The notes beneath the pieces were generated by a model, which was not told where the DNA came from, made no database searches, and worked only from the letters and a program-made list of their open reading frames with translations. Below, in pieces: positions 24,290-36,246 of a stretch of DNA of 64,000 nucleotides; the first letter of the stretch is position 1; every line of letters begins with the position of its first letter. The stretch is from Sipunculus nudus. Taxonomy: Eukaryota; Annelida; Sipuncula; Golfingiida; Sipunculidae. Position numbers and translations under genes: made by a program. The stretch spans positions 46,441,676 to 46,505,675 of the forward strand of contig CM049311.1 of NCBI GenBank assembly GCA_026874595.1, given 5' to 3'.

Positions 24290-25150
24290 ACAAGGGTTTG
24301 CCTGTTAAAATCAGGTAGATGTAGGTGGCACCACATAAAACTGCAATTTTAAATTTGAGTCATGTGACCAACATTTGAATAAAACTTGGTGATGCTAGCT
24401 CCTGTTGTTTTGGAAATTTTAATGTTATAGTATGCTTTCTTGCCCAAATGACTAAGTTCGAAATCCTGTAACTCCGCCAAAATTCATCATACCAAAACCA
24501 TTTGAACAAACTTGAGAGAGCTTGTCTCTGGGATCATTTCAGTGAAATATTGAACAATGTGGCTGAATGATTTCAGAGAAGAAGATTTTGCATAAAATTT
24601 GTGGATGCTACCTCCTGCTATTCCTGAGAAATTATGGGTTAATGTTATGATGACCCCTGTACAAAAAAGGTTGATGCAGGTGGCGCCACCAATACCTCAG
24701 TTTCAAATATGACTCATGTGACCAACATTTGCATAAATTTGTTGATGATAGCCAGCCATTTCTGAAATTGTAATTTCAGTATGCTTTTTTTGAAGAAATT
24801 AATGACTAAGTTCAGCTTCCTGTAACTCGGCAAAAAAAACAAACTTGAGAGAGATTTTTCCAGGAATCATTTCTGTGAAATATTTGACAATTTGGCTGGA
24901 CAGTTTCGGAGAAGAAGATTTTTCAAGCTTTTTTAGCTTTTTCCCTATAACATCTAGGTAAATGCAGACAGCAAAATTTAAGCAAAATCCAATATTTTTT
25001 TATATGAATAATTATTTGCATAAAATTGGTGCATAAAATTGGGGATCATGATGCTTGCTCCTGCTGTTTTGGGGATAGTTTGGGTTAATCAATGGACAAC
25101 AGACGATGGCACACCATTGCATTAGCTCACATGTTCACTAAAAATATATG
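24290..25150 (+). repeat. Family-G tandem repeat, period about 354 bp
   Basis: The block catgtgaccaacatttg recurs at 24361 and 24715. Each unit has ggtggcgccacc or a variant (24323, 24679), agttc-like text, aacttgagagagctt and cagagaagaagatttt. The third unit is degenerate. The end has gacaacagacgatggcacac and ttagctcacatgttcac followed by an A-run, echoing the class 3' end. Confidence 0.7.
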
Positions 25151-25200
25151 ACTACAGACGGACAGCTGAAAAATGATCAACAGAATTTAACTAATCATGC

Positions 25201-25269
25201 CTGAGGTTGTGGAGACAGATAATATCTGCCCGAGGTTGTAGAGACAGATCAGATATAATATCTGCCCGA
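25201..25269. repeat. Short local duplication
   Basis: ctgaggttgtggagacagat followed by aatatctgcc is repeated as cgaggttgtagagacagatc and ataatatctgccc, giving two imperfect copies of about 35 bp. Confidence 0.75.
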
Positions 25270-25966
25270 TTTGAAACTGGATGATGTACTTGTTTGTCAG
25301 ACCCGGAACATATAATAATGATCATGTTGAACCTGGGTTCACTAACAATGGCCAAGTAATTGGTCTGAGCCTCGAGCCATAAGAACTATCTCAAAACAGG
25401 CGTATAAATAAGTCTGACAAAGGAGTTGTTGTCTGAGACATAAGCTCAATGTATAAGACTTTTGCTCTACACTGCAGTCTGTTTTTTCAGCAAGAAAATT
25501 TTGATCTCATGAAGGTCTAGTGCAGTCATAATTGGATAACATATATGACAATACAACATATTGTACTTGGATAAATAATGTTATAAAAATAATGTTATAA
25601 CATGGAACCCATGGGTCACTGTGCTCAGCTGAAGTTGACCTTGAAGATAAAATCTAAAACTAGATGTGTCAGAACGACACAAATGCCCCCGATGGGTGAA
25701 ATTAGAAACATTTGTTAAATTTTGTAAAAAATTTTTTAAGTGCAGGAGGTGTTGTATGGTCAAAAGTAGGTCAATAAGGGCAAAATGCAAACTCGATCTG
25801 TAACGGGTCATCATCAAGCAACACACCAAAAATCAGGCCAGTATCTGCAGGCATTGTAAAAAAAGTCCATACATGAGCATTTTTCATAAAAATTTCTGTC
25901 TTTCATGAAATTTTCTATGTTCAGTATCTGTCATATGGTCAAAAATTGCATTGCGAAACCAGAATA

Positions 25967-26746
25967 TTAGCAAAAGCTGATAATCAGTTATATATTCAAA
26001 TTGGAGAGCTATGTACCATGTTTCATAACAATCCACCAAATACTTCCTGAGAAAAAAACTCCTAAGTTTTTTTCTATACTAAGCTCTGTGACCTTGAAAA
26101 GTAGGTCAAAATCACCCATCTTTGAACTTGACCAAGATTGTGTAAATATCATGCAATAGCACTGAAGAAATGAAGTTCCTGTGTTGAATACCTTTGGACA
26201 TATCATGCACAAAAGGCCAAAATTGAAAAATCTGATAAAAATTCATTAAAAAATCTGAAATTGTAGGTGGTGCCGCCAAAATTGTGACCATCATTCCAAA
26301 TGATCATAGTAAGTTTTGTGAAAATCCACACAATGGTTCCTAAGATATAAGCTTCCGAGTGTTTTCGTATAATCAGCTCTAAAACAAAGAAAAATAGGTC
26401 AAGGTCACCCATCTTTGCACTTGACCAAGATTTTGTTGATATACATCTTAACTGATGTAATAAAATTCCAACGGTGAATCTTTTTAGAGATATATGGCTC
26501 ACAAGGCCAATATTGAAAAATCTGATAAAAATTGATTAAAAAATCAGAAATTGCAGGTGGCACCACCAAAATTGTGCAGCACGTACAATGATCATAGTAA
26601 GTTTTGTGAAAATCCACACAATGGTTCCTGAGAAAAGTTAACAGACGCGGGACGGATGGACGCCGGACGGCACGACAGACGGACGGACAGACAGACAGCT
26701 TGGGTGACGACAATAGCCCATCAGCCTATGAGCTGAGGGCTAAAAA
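25967..26746 (+). mobile_element. Family-H module nested in C
   Basis: It opens with ccagaatattagcaaaagc (ACTAGAATATTAGC in the other copies). It contains two roughly 280-bp units with ggtggtgccgcc (26270) and ggtggcaccacc (26559), each with gatcatagtaagttttgtg and aatggttcct(g/a)aga. A run of ggacggacagacagacag follows, and it ends with a hairpin TAGCCC..GGGCTA (26713-26742) plus an A-run. The same insertion point in the C unit (gcattgcgaa | aacggctgtaca) is found at about 48003 and 59136, so H entered C once and was then copied with it. Confidence 0.65.
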
Positions 26747-27054
26747 CGGCTGTACATTTTTCATGAAAATTTCTATGGAGCCCTAAAAGAATCAAAAGTA
26801 GGTCAACCGAGACGAAACGCCAACTCAATCTGTAACTGGTCATTATCTGCCCACACACCAAAAATCAGGGCGGTACCTTTGCGGAAAAAAAGTGTGTACA
26901 TGGGTATGTGTCATGAAAATTTCTATTTTTCATGAAATTTTCTAAGTTAAGGAGCTGTAAAACGGTCAAAAGTAGGTCAACAAAGACAAAACATGAACTC
27001 GATCTGTAACTGGTCATTATCTGCCCACACACCAAAAATCAGGCCAATATCTGC

Positions 27055-27700
27055 TAGTGGCGGGCCGATCATTGAGTTTTATCGAAAGTCAGTTGGTTTG
27101 CTGCCACATTCAAGCGCTCGATTACCAAAGGCAACTATCGATTACATCATAAGAATGGTTGTTTTTTTTCCCGAATGCCTTTGTGTTATAGGCTTAAATT
27201 ATTCTTCCATTTTTTACTACATTCTGCGCTTCAAAAAATGAGTCTTTATTACCAAATAACTTCCGTATGTAACTGAATTTAACACAGTAGATGTGAAAAG
27301 GGAGGACTTAATAAACCTCTGTGAACTGGCAGGGAGCTGCAGAATTAGCGGGGAGTTTTGTAACGAGATGTACATTGCACAATATGGGCGGTATAGTGTT
27401 ATACTGCTACATAAATTCTCCAGGTCTATGCAGCAAGTAGATGTCCTGGATTGTGGTTTAATTCTTGATCATTATAAATAATTAAAGCATATATTATGAA
27501 TAATAGGAAAATATAAAATAAGGTAAACATTTCTTTACTTATGGTAGAATTACTTAGACATGCGGGCTGAATTAAGAAAGTAGAGTTTCACAGAAAATTG
27601 CATATTTCTTTATATTTGCTGAACCGATTAATAATCGATCATCGATCGGTTTGCCCAAACCGATGATCGATTATGAAAAAGGAACCGACTCCCACCACTT
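27055..27700. mobile_element. hAT-like non-autonomous element, 646 bp
   Basis: It is flanked by perfect 8-bp duplications ATATCTGC (27047-27054 and 27701-27708). The ends are TAGTGGCGGG and, complemented, AAGTGGTGGG. The host C unit reads through when the insertion and one duplication are removed. An 8-bp duplication with CAGTGG-like ends is the hallmark of hAT transposons. Near its right end is a strong fold-back, ATAATCGATCATCG against CGATGATCGATTAT (about 27629-27675). Open frames at 26993-27241 and 27293-27481 overlap it and show no transposase motif that I recognise, so it is probably non-autonomous. Confidence 0.8.
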
Positions 27701-28079
27701 ATATCTGCAGGCATTGAGAAAAAAAGTCCGTACATGTGTATGTGTCATGAAAATTTCTATTTTTCATGAAATTTTCTAAGTTTAGGAGCCATAAATTGGT
27801 CAAAAAGTAGGTCAACGGGGACAAAACGTGAACTTCATCTGTAACTGGTCATTATCTGCCCACACATAAAAAATCAGGCCAATATCTGCAGGCATTGTGA
27901 AAAAAAGTCTGTACAACTGTTTGATTTTGGAAGGACAAAAGGACGGACATGGGTAAACCTATATGCCCCGGCCACTTTGTGGCTGTTGACAGGCTGTTGA
28001 CAGTTCAACATTTTACACATTTGTCTAATGATATCTAATTTTATTAATATTCTTTTTTTATATTTTATTATATGTATAC

Positions 28080-29164
28080 AGTTGCTTTAAAGTCCCCAAC
28101 CCACAGGCAGAAATACTTGATTTGGGGGGGGGGGGGGGGGTTATGATGGGAGTTACAACGCCTCTGTCTCTGTATATATTTCCTTCAAATTATTAATATT
28201 TATGCTATAGCAATAGAACTATTGTTCACAGTGCCAAGGAGCAAGGACTTAGTGGGGTGGGGGAAGGGGATTGTGGGAGTTACAATACCCTTGCATATAT
28301 GTACAGGATATGAAATTAAATAAATCAGTGCTTACAGGAAAAAAAAATTTATTCATAATTATTAAATATTTAAAACAGGCAGAAAGCTAGAGAAACAAAG
28401 CAAATTCCCATTCTTCTGAGCCAGGAAATTATGAACAATTTTTACATAAATTCCTTTTTTTATAACATCATTTTTTTCCAGGTTTGAAAATGTAACTATA
28501 CATTTAGAGTATAATATATATATGTGAATATTTCAGTTGATTCACATTTCTTAATTGCATCAACATATATATCTAATAAATCAGGTTTATAGTACCTGTC
28601 AACAGAATGGGGTGGAGTGAGGAAGGGAGGCATGGGGTGAGAGAGAGAGAAAGAGATAGAGAAAGAGAGCTAGACTGCCATAGAAAGAGAGAAAGGGAAA
28701 GAGAGAGAGGAGAAAGGCTCTCTTGTAATTACTGCCTGACCCAGCCTGACCCAGACACTCACAGAAGCAGTAGGCAAGGAGTGAAGGTGTTATGTAACAG
28801 CCTAGAACGATGATAACCAATGACTTGATGTAAACATTCAAGACATGGTGCTATAAATATGGGTCACTGTGCTCAGCTGAAGTTGACTTTGAAGGAAAAA
28901 ATCGAATATAATATTAAATGGAGATCAAGTCTAAGAGGAAAAGGTAATATATGCCATGGCTGGTTGACATGATTGGTTTGTATTGATGAGTAAGAAATTG
29001 TTGCAAATAATATTTTGTGACCAAACCATGCATTCTCTAATGACAAAATTGAAGCATGTGAGCAGTTTGTGAACATAAGATGTATATTATTACCATAATC
29101 ATTGGCTGGCTTTTTGAAAAAATTGTTGAAAGTTCAGTAGTTTACACATTTGCTCAATTGGATC
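28080..29164 (+). repeat. Diverged copies of the 1.26-kb unit and a GA-rich stretch
   Basis: 28080-28460 resembles the following triplicated unit (aagtccccaacccacaggc, a poly-G tract at about 28123-28140, gggagttacaa, aaagcta). 28606-28720 is GA-rich (gagagagagaaagagatag), as in the A copy at 11951-12060. 28855-28885 repeats a truncated A-type 5' end (gggtcactgtgctcagctga). Open frames on both strands at 28599-28841 follow the GA-rich repeat and are not considered genes. Confidence 0.55.
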
Positions 29165-32100
29165 TATTTTACATAATATATATTATTAAATATATGTATT
29201 TTTTATTTTATAAAATGTATACAGTTGAAATATAACTGATGTCCCCAGTCCCCAGATGCAAGGACTTGGTGGTGGTGGTAGTATATGGGGGGGGGGGGGG
29301 GGGGGGGGAGGGCTGGAATAATGGGAGTTACAACATTTCTGTGTTATAGTGTATATACATATAGGATTTCCACTTAATTCAACAATACTTACAGGATTAA
29401 ATAGTTCATTCAGAATAACATAATATTTAAAAAAGGACAGACAGACTGTTAGACAAACAAAGCTGATAATATATTTTAATATTTTAAAGTTTTTCATCTG
29501 CAATATTACACATCTGAATACATAAGTTGCTTTCAAATTTCAGACTTTAATAGCTTAAATCCATACACATACAACATATGAAAGTTATTTCAACAGTGCT
29601 TAGAGGCAAAATTTCATAATTAATATATATATTTAATGATAATTGAGAGATGATGGACAGACAGAGCCGTTCCATTCTCCTGAGGCAAGAATATGTTTCA
29701 ATTAGATCTTGATTTTTTCTAATCCAATTTGCAATTATAACTGATGTCCCAGTGCAAAGGTGACGGTGAGGTGCAAAGGATCAATGACAGCTGGGGGGGG
29801 GGGGGGGGGGGAGGATTATTAACACTTTTGCATATACATTCAGGGCAAACAAAGCCTGATCTCCAATTCTGCTGAGGCTCCAAAATAATAAACACATGTT
29901 TGTATTAGATCCTCATTTTTTTTATTTTAAGTTTAATTTGTATACATTTCCAATATAACATATATTTCTGAATATAAACGTTGATTCATATTTCTAAATT
30001 GCATCATCATATATCTCAATCTTGTCATATAACACCACATCATGCATACAAATGTATATTTATATATTCATGGGGGGGGGGGGGGGGGAGGGGGTGTGAT
30101 ATGAGAACAATCTTACACCTGTCACAGCAGGGGATCTCCCCTAGTGACTGTAACAAATCAGGAACCCTGGCATAGCTGACTTCCAGTGACCTGGAGTGGC
30201 CTACCTGCATCTGGAACAAAGCAAGTGACTACAATAGAACCTCAAGATAAAATTCAATAACTAGAATAATTTTCAAACTTTTGTTGGATTCCTAGGTCTT
30301 ACGGTTTCAAAACGTGCCACATCTACGGACGGAGGGATGGACAGACGACGGACAATGGACCATGACTATAGCTCAGATGACTTAAAGTCAGCTGAGCTAA
30401 AAAGGACAGACAGACTGGTAGAGAAACACAGCTATATATTTTACATAATATATATTATTAAATATATGTATTTTTTATTTTATAAAATGTATACAGTTGA
30501 AATATAACTGATGTCCCCAGTCCCCAGATGCAAGGACTTGGTGGTGGTGGTAGTATATGGGGGGGGGGGAGGGCTGGAATAATGGGAGTTACAACATTTC
30601 TGTGTTATAGTGTATATACATATAGGATTTCCACTTAATTCAACAATACTTACAGGATTAAATAGTTCATTCAGAATAACATAATATTTAAAAAAGGACA
30701 GACAGACTGTTAGACAAACAAAGCTGATAATATATTTTAATATTTTAAAGTTTTCCATCTGCAATATTACACATCTGAATACATAAGTTGCTTTCAAATT
30801 TCAGACTTTAATAGCTTAAATCCATACACATACAACATATGAAAGTTATTTCAACAGTGCTTAGAGGCAAAATTTCATAATTAATATATATATTTAATGA
30901 TAATTGAGAGATGATGGACAGACAGAGCCGTTCCATTCTCCTGAGGCAAGAATATGTTTCAATTAGATCTTGATTTTTTCTAATCCAATTTGCAATTATA
31001 ACTGATGTCCCAGTGCAAAGGTGACGGTGAGGTGCAAAGGATCAATGACAGCTGGGGGGGGGGGGGAGGATTATTAACACTTTTGCATATACATTCAGGG
31101 CAAACAAAGCCTGATCTCCAATTCTGCTGAGGCTCCAAAATAATAAACACATGTTTGTATTAGATCCTCATTTTTTTTATTTTAAGTTTAATTTGTATAC
31201 ATTTCCAATATAACATATATTTCTGAATATAAACGTTGATTCATATTTCTAAATTGCATCATCATATATCTCAATCTTGTCATATAACACCACATCATGC
31301 ATACAAATGTATATTTATATATTCATGGGGGGGGGGGGGAGGGGGTGTGATATGAGAACAATCTTACACCTGTCACAGCAGGGGATCTCCCCTAGTGACT
31401 GTAACAAATCAGGAACCCTGGCATAGCTGACTTCCAGTGACCTGGAGTGGCCTACCTGCATCTGGAACAAAGCAAGTGACTACAATAGAACCTCAAGATA
31501 AAATTCAATAACTAGAATAATTTTCAAACTTTTGTTGGATTCCTAGGTCTTACGGTTTCAAAACGTGCCACATCTACGGACGGAGGGATGGACAGACGAC
31601 GGACAATGGACCATGACTATAGCTCAGATGACTTAAAGTCAGCTGAGCTAAAAAGGACAGACAGACTGGTAGAGAAACACAGCTATATATTTTACATAAT
31701 ATATATTATTAAATATATGTATTTTTTATTTTATAAAATGTATACAGTTGAAATATAACTGATGTCCCCAGTCCCCAGATGCAAGGACTTGGTGGTGGTG
31801 GTAGTATATGGGGGGGGGGGGGGGGGAGGGCTGGAATAATGGGAGTTACAACATTTCTGTGTTATAGTGTATATACATATAGGATTTCCACTTAATTCAA
31901 CAATACTTACAGGATAAAATAGTTCATTCAGAATAACATAATATTTAAAAAAGGACAGACAGACTGTTAGACAAACAAAGCTGATAATATATTTTAATAT
32001 TTTAAAGTTTTCCATCTGCAATATTACACATCTGAATACATAAGTTGCTTTCAAATTTCAGACTTTAATAGCTTAAATCCATACACATACAACATATGAA

Positions 32101-32947
32101 AGTTATTTCAACAGTGCTTAGAGGCAAAATTTCATAATTAATATATATATTTAATGATAATTGAGAGATGATGGACAGACAGAGCCGTTCCATTCTCCTG
32201 AGGCAAGAATATGTTTCAATTAGATCTTGATTTTTTCTAATCCAATTTGCAATTATAACTGATGTCCCAGTGCAAAGGTGACGGTGAGGTGCAAAGGATC
32301 AATGACAGCTGGGGGGGGGGGGGGGGGAGGATTATTAACACTTTTGCATATACATTCAGGGCAAACAAAGCCTGATCTCCAATTCTGCTGAGGCTCCAAA
32401 ATAATAAACACATGTTTGTATTAGATCCTCATTTTTTTTATTTTAAGTTTAATTTGTATACATTTCCAATATAACATATATTTCTGAATATAAACGTTGA
32501 TTCATATTTCTAAATTGCATCATCATATATCTCAATCTTGTCATATAACACCACATCATGCATACAAATGTATATTTATATATTCATGGGGGGGGGGGGG
32601 GGGAGGGGGTGTGATATGAGAACAATCTTACACCTGTCACAGCAGGGGATCTCCCCCAGTGACTGTAACAAATCAGGAACCCTGGCATAGCTGACTTCCA
32701 GTGACCTGGAGTGGCCTACCTGCATCTGGAACAAAGCAAGTGACTACAATAGAACCTCAAGATAAAATTCAATAACTAGAATAATTTTCAAACTTTTGTT
32801 GGATTCCTAGGTCTTACGGTTTCAAAACGTGCCACATCTACGGACGGAGGGATGGACAGACGACGGACAATGGACCATGACTATAGCTCAGATGACTTAA
32901 AGTCAGCTGAGCTAAAAAGGACAGACAGACTGGTAGAGAAACACAGC
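29165..32947 (+). repeat. Triplicated 1.26-kb unit
   Basis: Three head-to-tail copies start at about 29165, 30437 and 31688 (spacings 1272 and 1251 bp). They are nearly identical except for three poly-G tracts per copy: 22, 19 and 17 G in copy 1; 11, 13 and 13 in copy 2; 17, 17 and 16 in copy 3. Each copy contains an A-class 3' end (ttacggtttcaaaacgtgcc, ggacagacgacggacaatgg and the AGCTCAG..CTGAGCT hairpin, for example 30370-30398). The repeated minus-strand frames at 29186-29536, 30480-30797 and 31731-32054 arise from this triplication and encode a poly-proline run from the G tract. They are not regarded as genes. Confidence 0.9.
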
Positions 32948-34134
32948 TCATAATATATGAAGTTTCCATTATTTCTTTAATTCTTTTATTTCAGTTTAAC
33001 ATCTGCAATATTACTCATATGAATATATAAATTGCGTTCAAGTTTCAGACTTTAATAGCTTAAACCCATACACATACAGCATATAAAAGTTATTTCAACA
33101 GTGCTAACAGGAATAATTTCATAATTAATATATATTAAATGATAACAGAGAGATGATGAACAGACAGAGCTGATCACTTTATGTTCCATTCTCCTGAGGC
33201 AAGAATATGTTTCAAATATATTTTATTTTTTTCTAATCCAATTTTTTGTAAAATTAAATAAATATTTACACATTTGCAGTAAAAACAAATGTCCCAGTGC
33301 ACAGGTGCCAAGGAATCAATAGCAGCAGAGGGAGTGGGGATGGTGGGATTTACAACACTTCTGCATATACAGACAGGGCAAACAAAGCCCAATCTCCAAT
33401 TCTGCTGAGGCAGGAAAATAATGAACAAATTTTTGTATTAGATCCTCCTTTTTTATCACATCACATTTCTTTTTAATTTAAGTTTATCTTTCTATACATT
33501 TCAATTATAACATATACATCTGAATATAAAGGTTGATTCATAATTCTAAAATTGCATCATCATAAATCTCAGTCTTGTCAGATAACACCAAATCATGCAT
33601 ACAAATGAATTTATTTTTTTACCACAATGATAAATTTGCAAAACTATAAATATCTATAAATAATACTTGATTCAGATTTCTCAATTTTGAATTGTGCCTT
33701 TATTTATCCATAGTTTGCTTCATATTTAACAAATTTATGCATTCTGATTGGTTTTATTACATTTTAATTTGTTAAAATCATTTAAAAGAAAAATGATTTC
33801 TTTATAAATGCTACATTTACACAACATAACATCTTCAAGATTACTCCTTAAATTTATAACTTTTTCAAAAAAAGTTTAGTATATTGGAGTGGAAACAGCA
33901 TTAAATTAAGGAAAAAATGTGCAAACAATAACAATTACTGCATAACACTTGGTGGAGATGGGGATGCGGGAGGGTTTGGGGAGGGGTGGAGTTGATATGA
34001 GAATAACTGTACACCTGTAACAGCAGGGGATCTCCCCCAGTGACCTGTAACAAATCAGGAACTGTGGCATAGCTGACCTCCTTTGCCAAAGAGTGGCCTA
34101 CCAGCATCTGGACAAAGCATGTGATAACAATAGG
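32948..34134 (+). repeat. Diverged continuation of the 1.26-kb unit
   Basis: 33000-33430 and 33900-34130 resemble parts of the triplicated unit (atgtcccagtgcacaggtgc, tctccaattctgctgaggca, cagcaggggatctcccccag, gtggcctacc) at clearly lower similarity. This suggests an older copy from which the triplicated block did not directly arise. The stretch 33440-33890 is AT-rich and similar to the start of the long A copies. Confidence 0.6.
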
Positions 34135-34898
34135 GCCTCAAGAAAAAATTCAACAACTAGCCTAATTTTCAAACTTTTATTTTCAAATTTCAGATTTAAA
34201 CAGATTAAACAGTTGTGTTAACATGCTGTGAAAATTAAATCAACAGTGTACTTTGCTGTGGTCAAAGTTGGGCAAAATCTAAGGTAATGATTTTTTTAAT
34301 GCTAATAACTGAAAATTTACAAAATTCAGATATAATTTTGGGTATACATTTAAATCTTAATTAAACAAACCTATATACTTGTAAAAAAAGGTCTCTGGCA
34401 TAAAAAAATTGTATGTTAGACCTAACATTTAAATCTTAATTTTACAAACCTATATACTTGTAAAAAAAGGTCTCTGGCATAAAAAAATTGAATGTTAAGT
34501 GAGTAAATATTTTCCTAAGTTTTTACAAAGTCCATTAATTATGTTTGGGCCCATAACTTTTAATTACACCAAACTGACTAAATTTCTGGCATGTATATGG
34601 GGAATATAATAGGAGAATACTTCTGGTAAGTATTAAGAAAAACAGATACCGTAAGTGGTTTTGATTTAAGGCAGTCCTGAAGTGTGATAATAGATTTTGA
34701 ATGGAAATTTAAGGTTTTCCCTTAATTTCTCAAAGGAAATAAGTCACAGTGACCCAGCTTTTGGTTTGGTTGGAGTTTTTAGAACATCTAACAGTATGCC
34801 GAATTTTGGATTTGTAGGTCTAACAGTTTCAAAATGTACAAGCAAGTCTAAAGGACGGACGATGGACAATGGACCATGACTATAGCTAAGATGACTCA
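34135..34898 (+). mobile_element. Family-A 3' part, split by the 3.5-kb insertion
   Basis: It carries the standard A order: tgctgtgaaaattaaatcaa, gtcaaagttgggcaaaatc, tgtttgggcccataac, tgacccagcttttgg, gtctaacagtttcaaaatg, an acggacgatggac run and tatagctaagatga. The 3' hairpin is cut at 34898. Its second half, ttatagtcagctgtgctt, resumes at 38405. A 74-bp internal direct repeat (aaacctatatacttgtaaaa) occurs at about 34366 and 34446. Confidence 0.75.
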
Positions 34899-35248
34899 AG
34901 GGGTGAACCCACCAAGGCCGACACGCATCTCGACACAGCGCGACACAGGCCGACACAGAAATCAGGCGACACACACCGACACTTGGTTGAGTCGGTTTGC
35001 GTCGCCTAGCATGTTGTTAAGTGTGTCGTGCAGCCAAAATAACAAACCAATTGACCGACATACCCGCGACACACATTGGGGTTCATGACACGGAGATTAT
35101 CGCGTGTTGGCCGGAAGCCTTTTTAGATTATCTGTTGCAAGTGTTTAGCAATAAAGCTATAGCCACTTTATATTTTATATTTTGAATTTTAAGACTTAAA
35201 CAAGACAAAGGCTCCGATGACAATCGGGCGCGTTTGAGCGATACTCAC

Positions 35249-35381
35249 ATGAGCCCTGTTTTTCAGGAAATATGAGGGGGGCAATCCACCGAGTTCGGGC
35301 AAAAGCCCCGTTCACGATAATGATTAGAGTATAGCCACCAGCCAGAATATAAAAGCCTTTCTCAATATCATTTTCCAACAC
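35249..35381 (-). CDS. Possible captured first exon, unrecognised
   Basis: Read on the minus strand, an ATG at 35381 opens 44 codons up to a consensus donor, AT|GTGAGTAT (intron from 35248). The peptide begins MLENDIEKGFY and has a hydrophobic stretch, ILAGGYTLIIIVNGAFA, followed by RTRW, which suggests a membrane segment with a positive flank. No partner exon was found and no family is recognised. It could be a captured host exon in a transposable element or a chance frame. Confidence 0.2.
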
Positions 35382-35639
35382 ATAATAGGGTATGTATAAT
35401 TTGAGAATAAAAGTTATTTTTGCTTAGTTTTCATAATTTGTTTGAACATTCACGATGAGATGCGCAATTGAAAGAGAATTGATATAAATATTAAGAAACA
35501 AGAAACTGAAACTATGACCTCGAAATCATTAAGTACAAAAGTACGAGTTTTATTCCCCTAAAAAGAGAAGGGGACACATGAAACTTTGTCCCCGTTATAC
35601 TTTGTCCATTTCCCTAAAAAGGAGGGGGACATGCTGCCG

Positions 35640-35661
35640 CCCCCCCCCCCCCCCCCCCCCC
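35640..35661. repeat. Poly-C tract (22 C)
   Basis: An uninterrupted run of 22 C inside the 3.5-kb TIR element. A perfect CRE, TGACGTCA, lies 27 bp beyond it at 35689-35696. Confidence 0.9.
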
Positions 35662-36246
35662 ACGAAGGCCCATGATTACTGACGTTCCTGACGTCAATGA
35701 CATCGATACTTTATATTACATGTTGCTACCATTCAATTAAATATTTATTTATTTTTAATTTGTGATCAAAGTAGTGCATGTATATGGGTTTCTAATTCCA
35801 TCATTTTACCTTTACTTGATTCAAGTGTTAGCGCAACAATTTCCCCAGGTGCTTATATACCGGCCAAAGCTCCTTTTGACTAATGCTTTGAATGATCAGT
35901 GCCTTGAGGTAGGGGTAAATGTTCAACAACTGTAAACTATCAAGACATGGAAAAATCGTATGATTTTCCAGACCGAATATAAAATAATGATGGGAAAGGG
36001 GGAGTGCACAGGGCTTAAACTAGATCTTTGTTTTAATATTCAGTAGTCAATATCCAGTCAAAGGTTAAGGCAACGGGGTTTGGAAAAGTTTCTACTCAAC
36101 ATATCACCTATTTCAAGCCATCTATCAAACGACAAATTTGGCTCATCCTGTGATATGAGAATATATCTACCCCTGCAGTTTTGCTCAGGTTTGTGTTTTG
36201 TTTTAAAGGACCTGCTTTAAAGGACCTGATACATAAAATCAGTTTT

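Larger units (their letters stand above)
25659..27983 (+). mobile_element. Composite family C+H element with a hAT-like insertion
   Basis: It begins ACTAGATGTGTC, just after an A-type 5' end (about 25602-25632). The class hairpin GTGTC..GACAC follows, then aatgcccccg. The body has partial 180-bp units, the H module (25967-26746), more 180-bp units broken by the insertion at 27055-27700, and a 3' end with tatatgccccggccactttg. The closing arm of the 3' hairpin is damaged here (tggctgttgac). No protein is encoded; minus-strand frames at 26009-26713 recur in other copies because the DNA does. Confidence 0.7.

Noticed and set aside
26640-26700. GGACGGACAGAC runs as independent microsatellites
   Set aside because: They always lie just before the 3' hairpin of the same element class, so they are treated as part of the elements.
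26009-26713. Minus-strand frames of 60-102 codons that recur at 48.0-48.4 and 59.2-59.8 kb
   Set aside because: They recur because the H module recurs; frames differ in length between copies and have no known domain.
29186-32054. Three near-identical minus-strand frames of 105-116 codons with a proline run
   Set aside because: They exist three times because the 1.26-kb unit is triplicated; the proline run is the poly-G tract, and its varying length shifts the frame differently in each copy.
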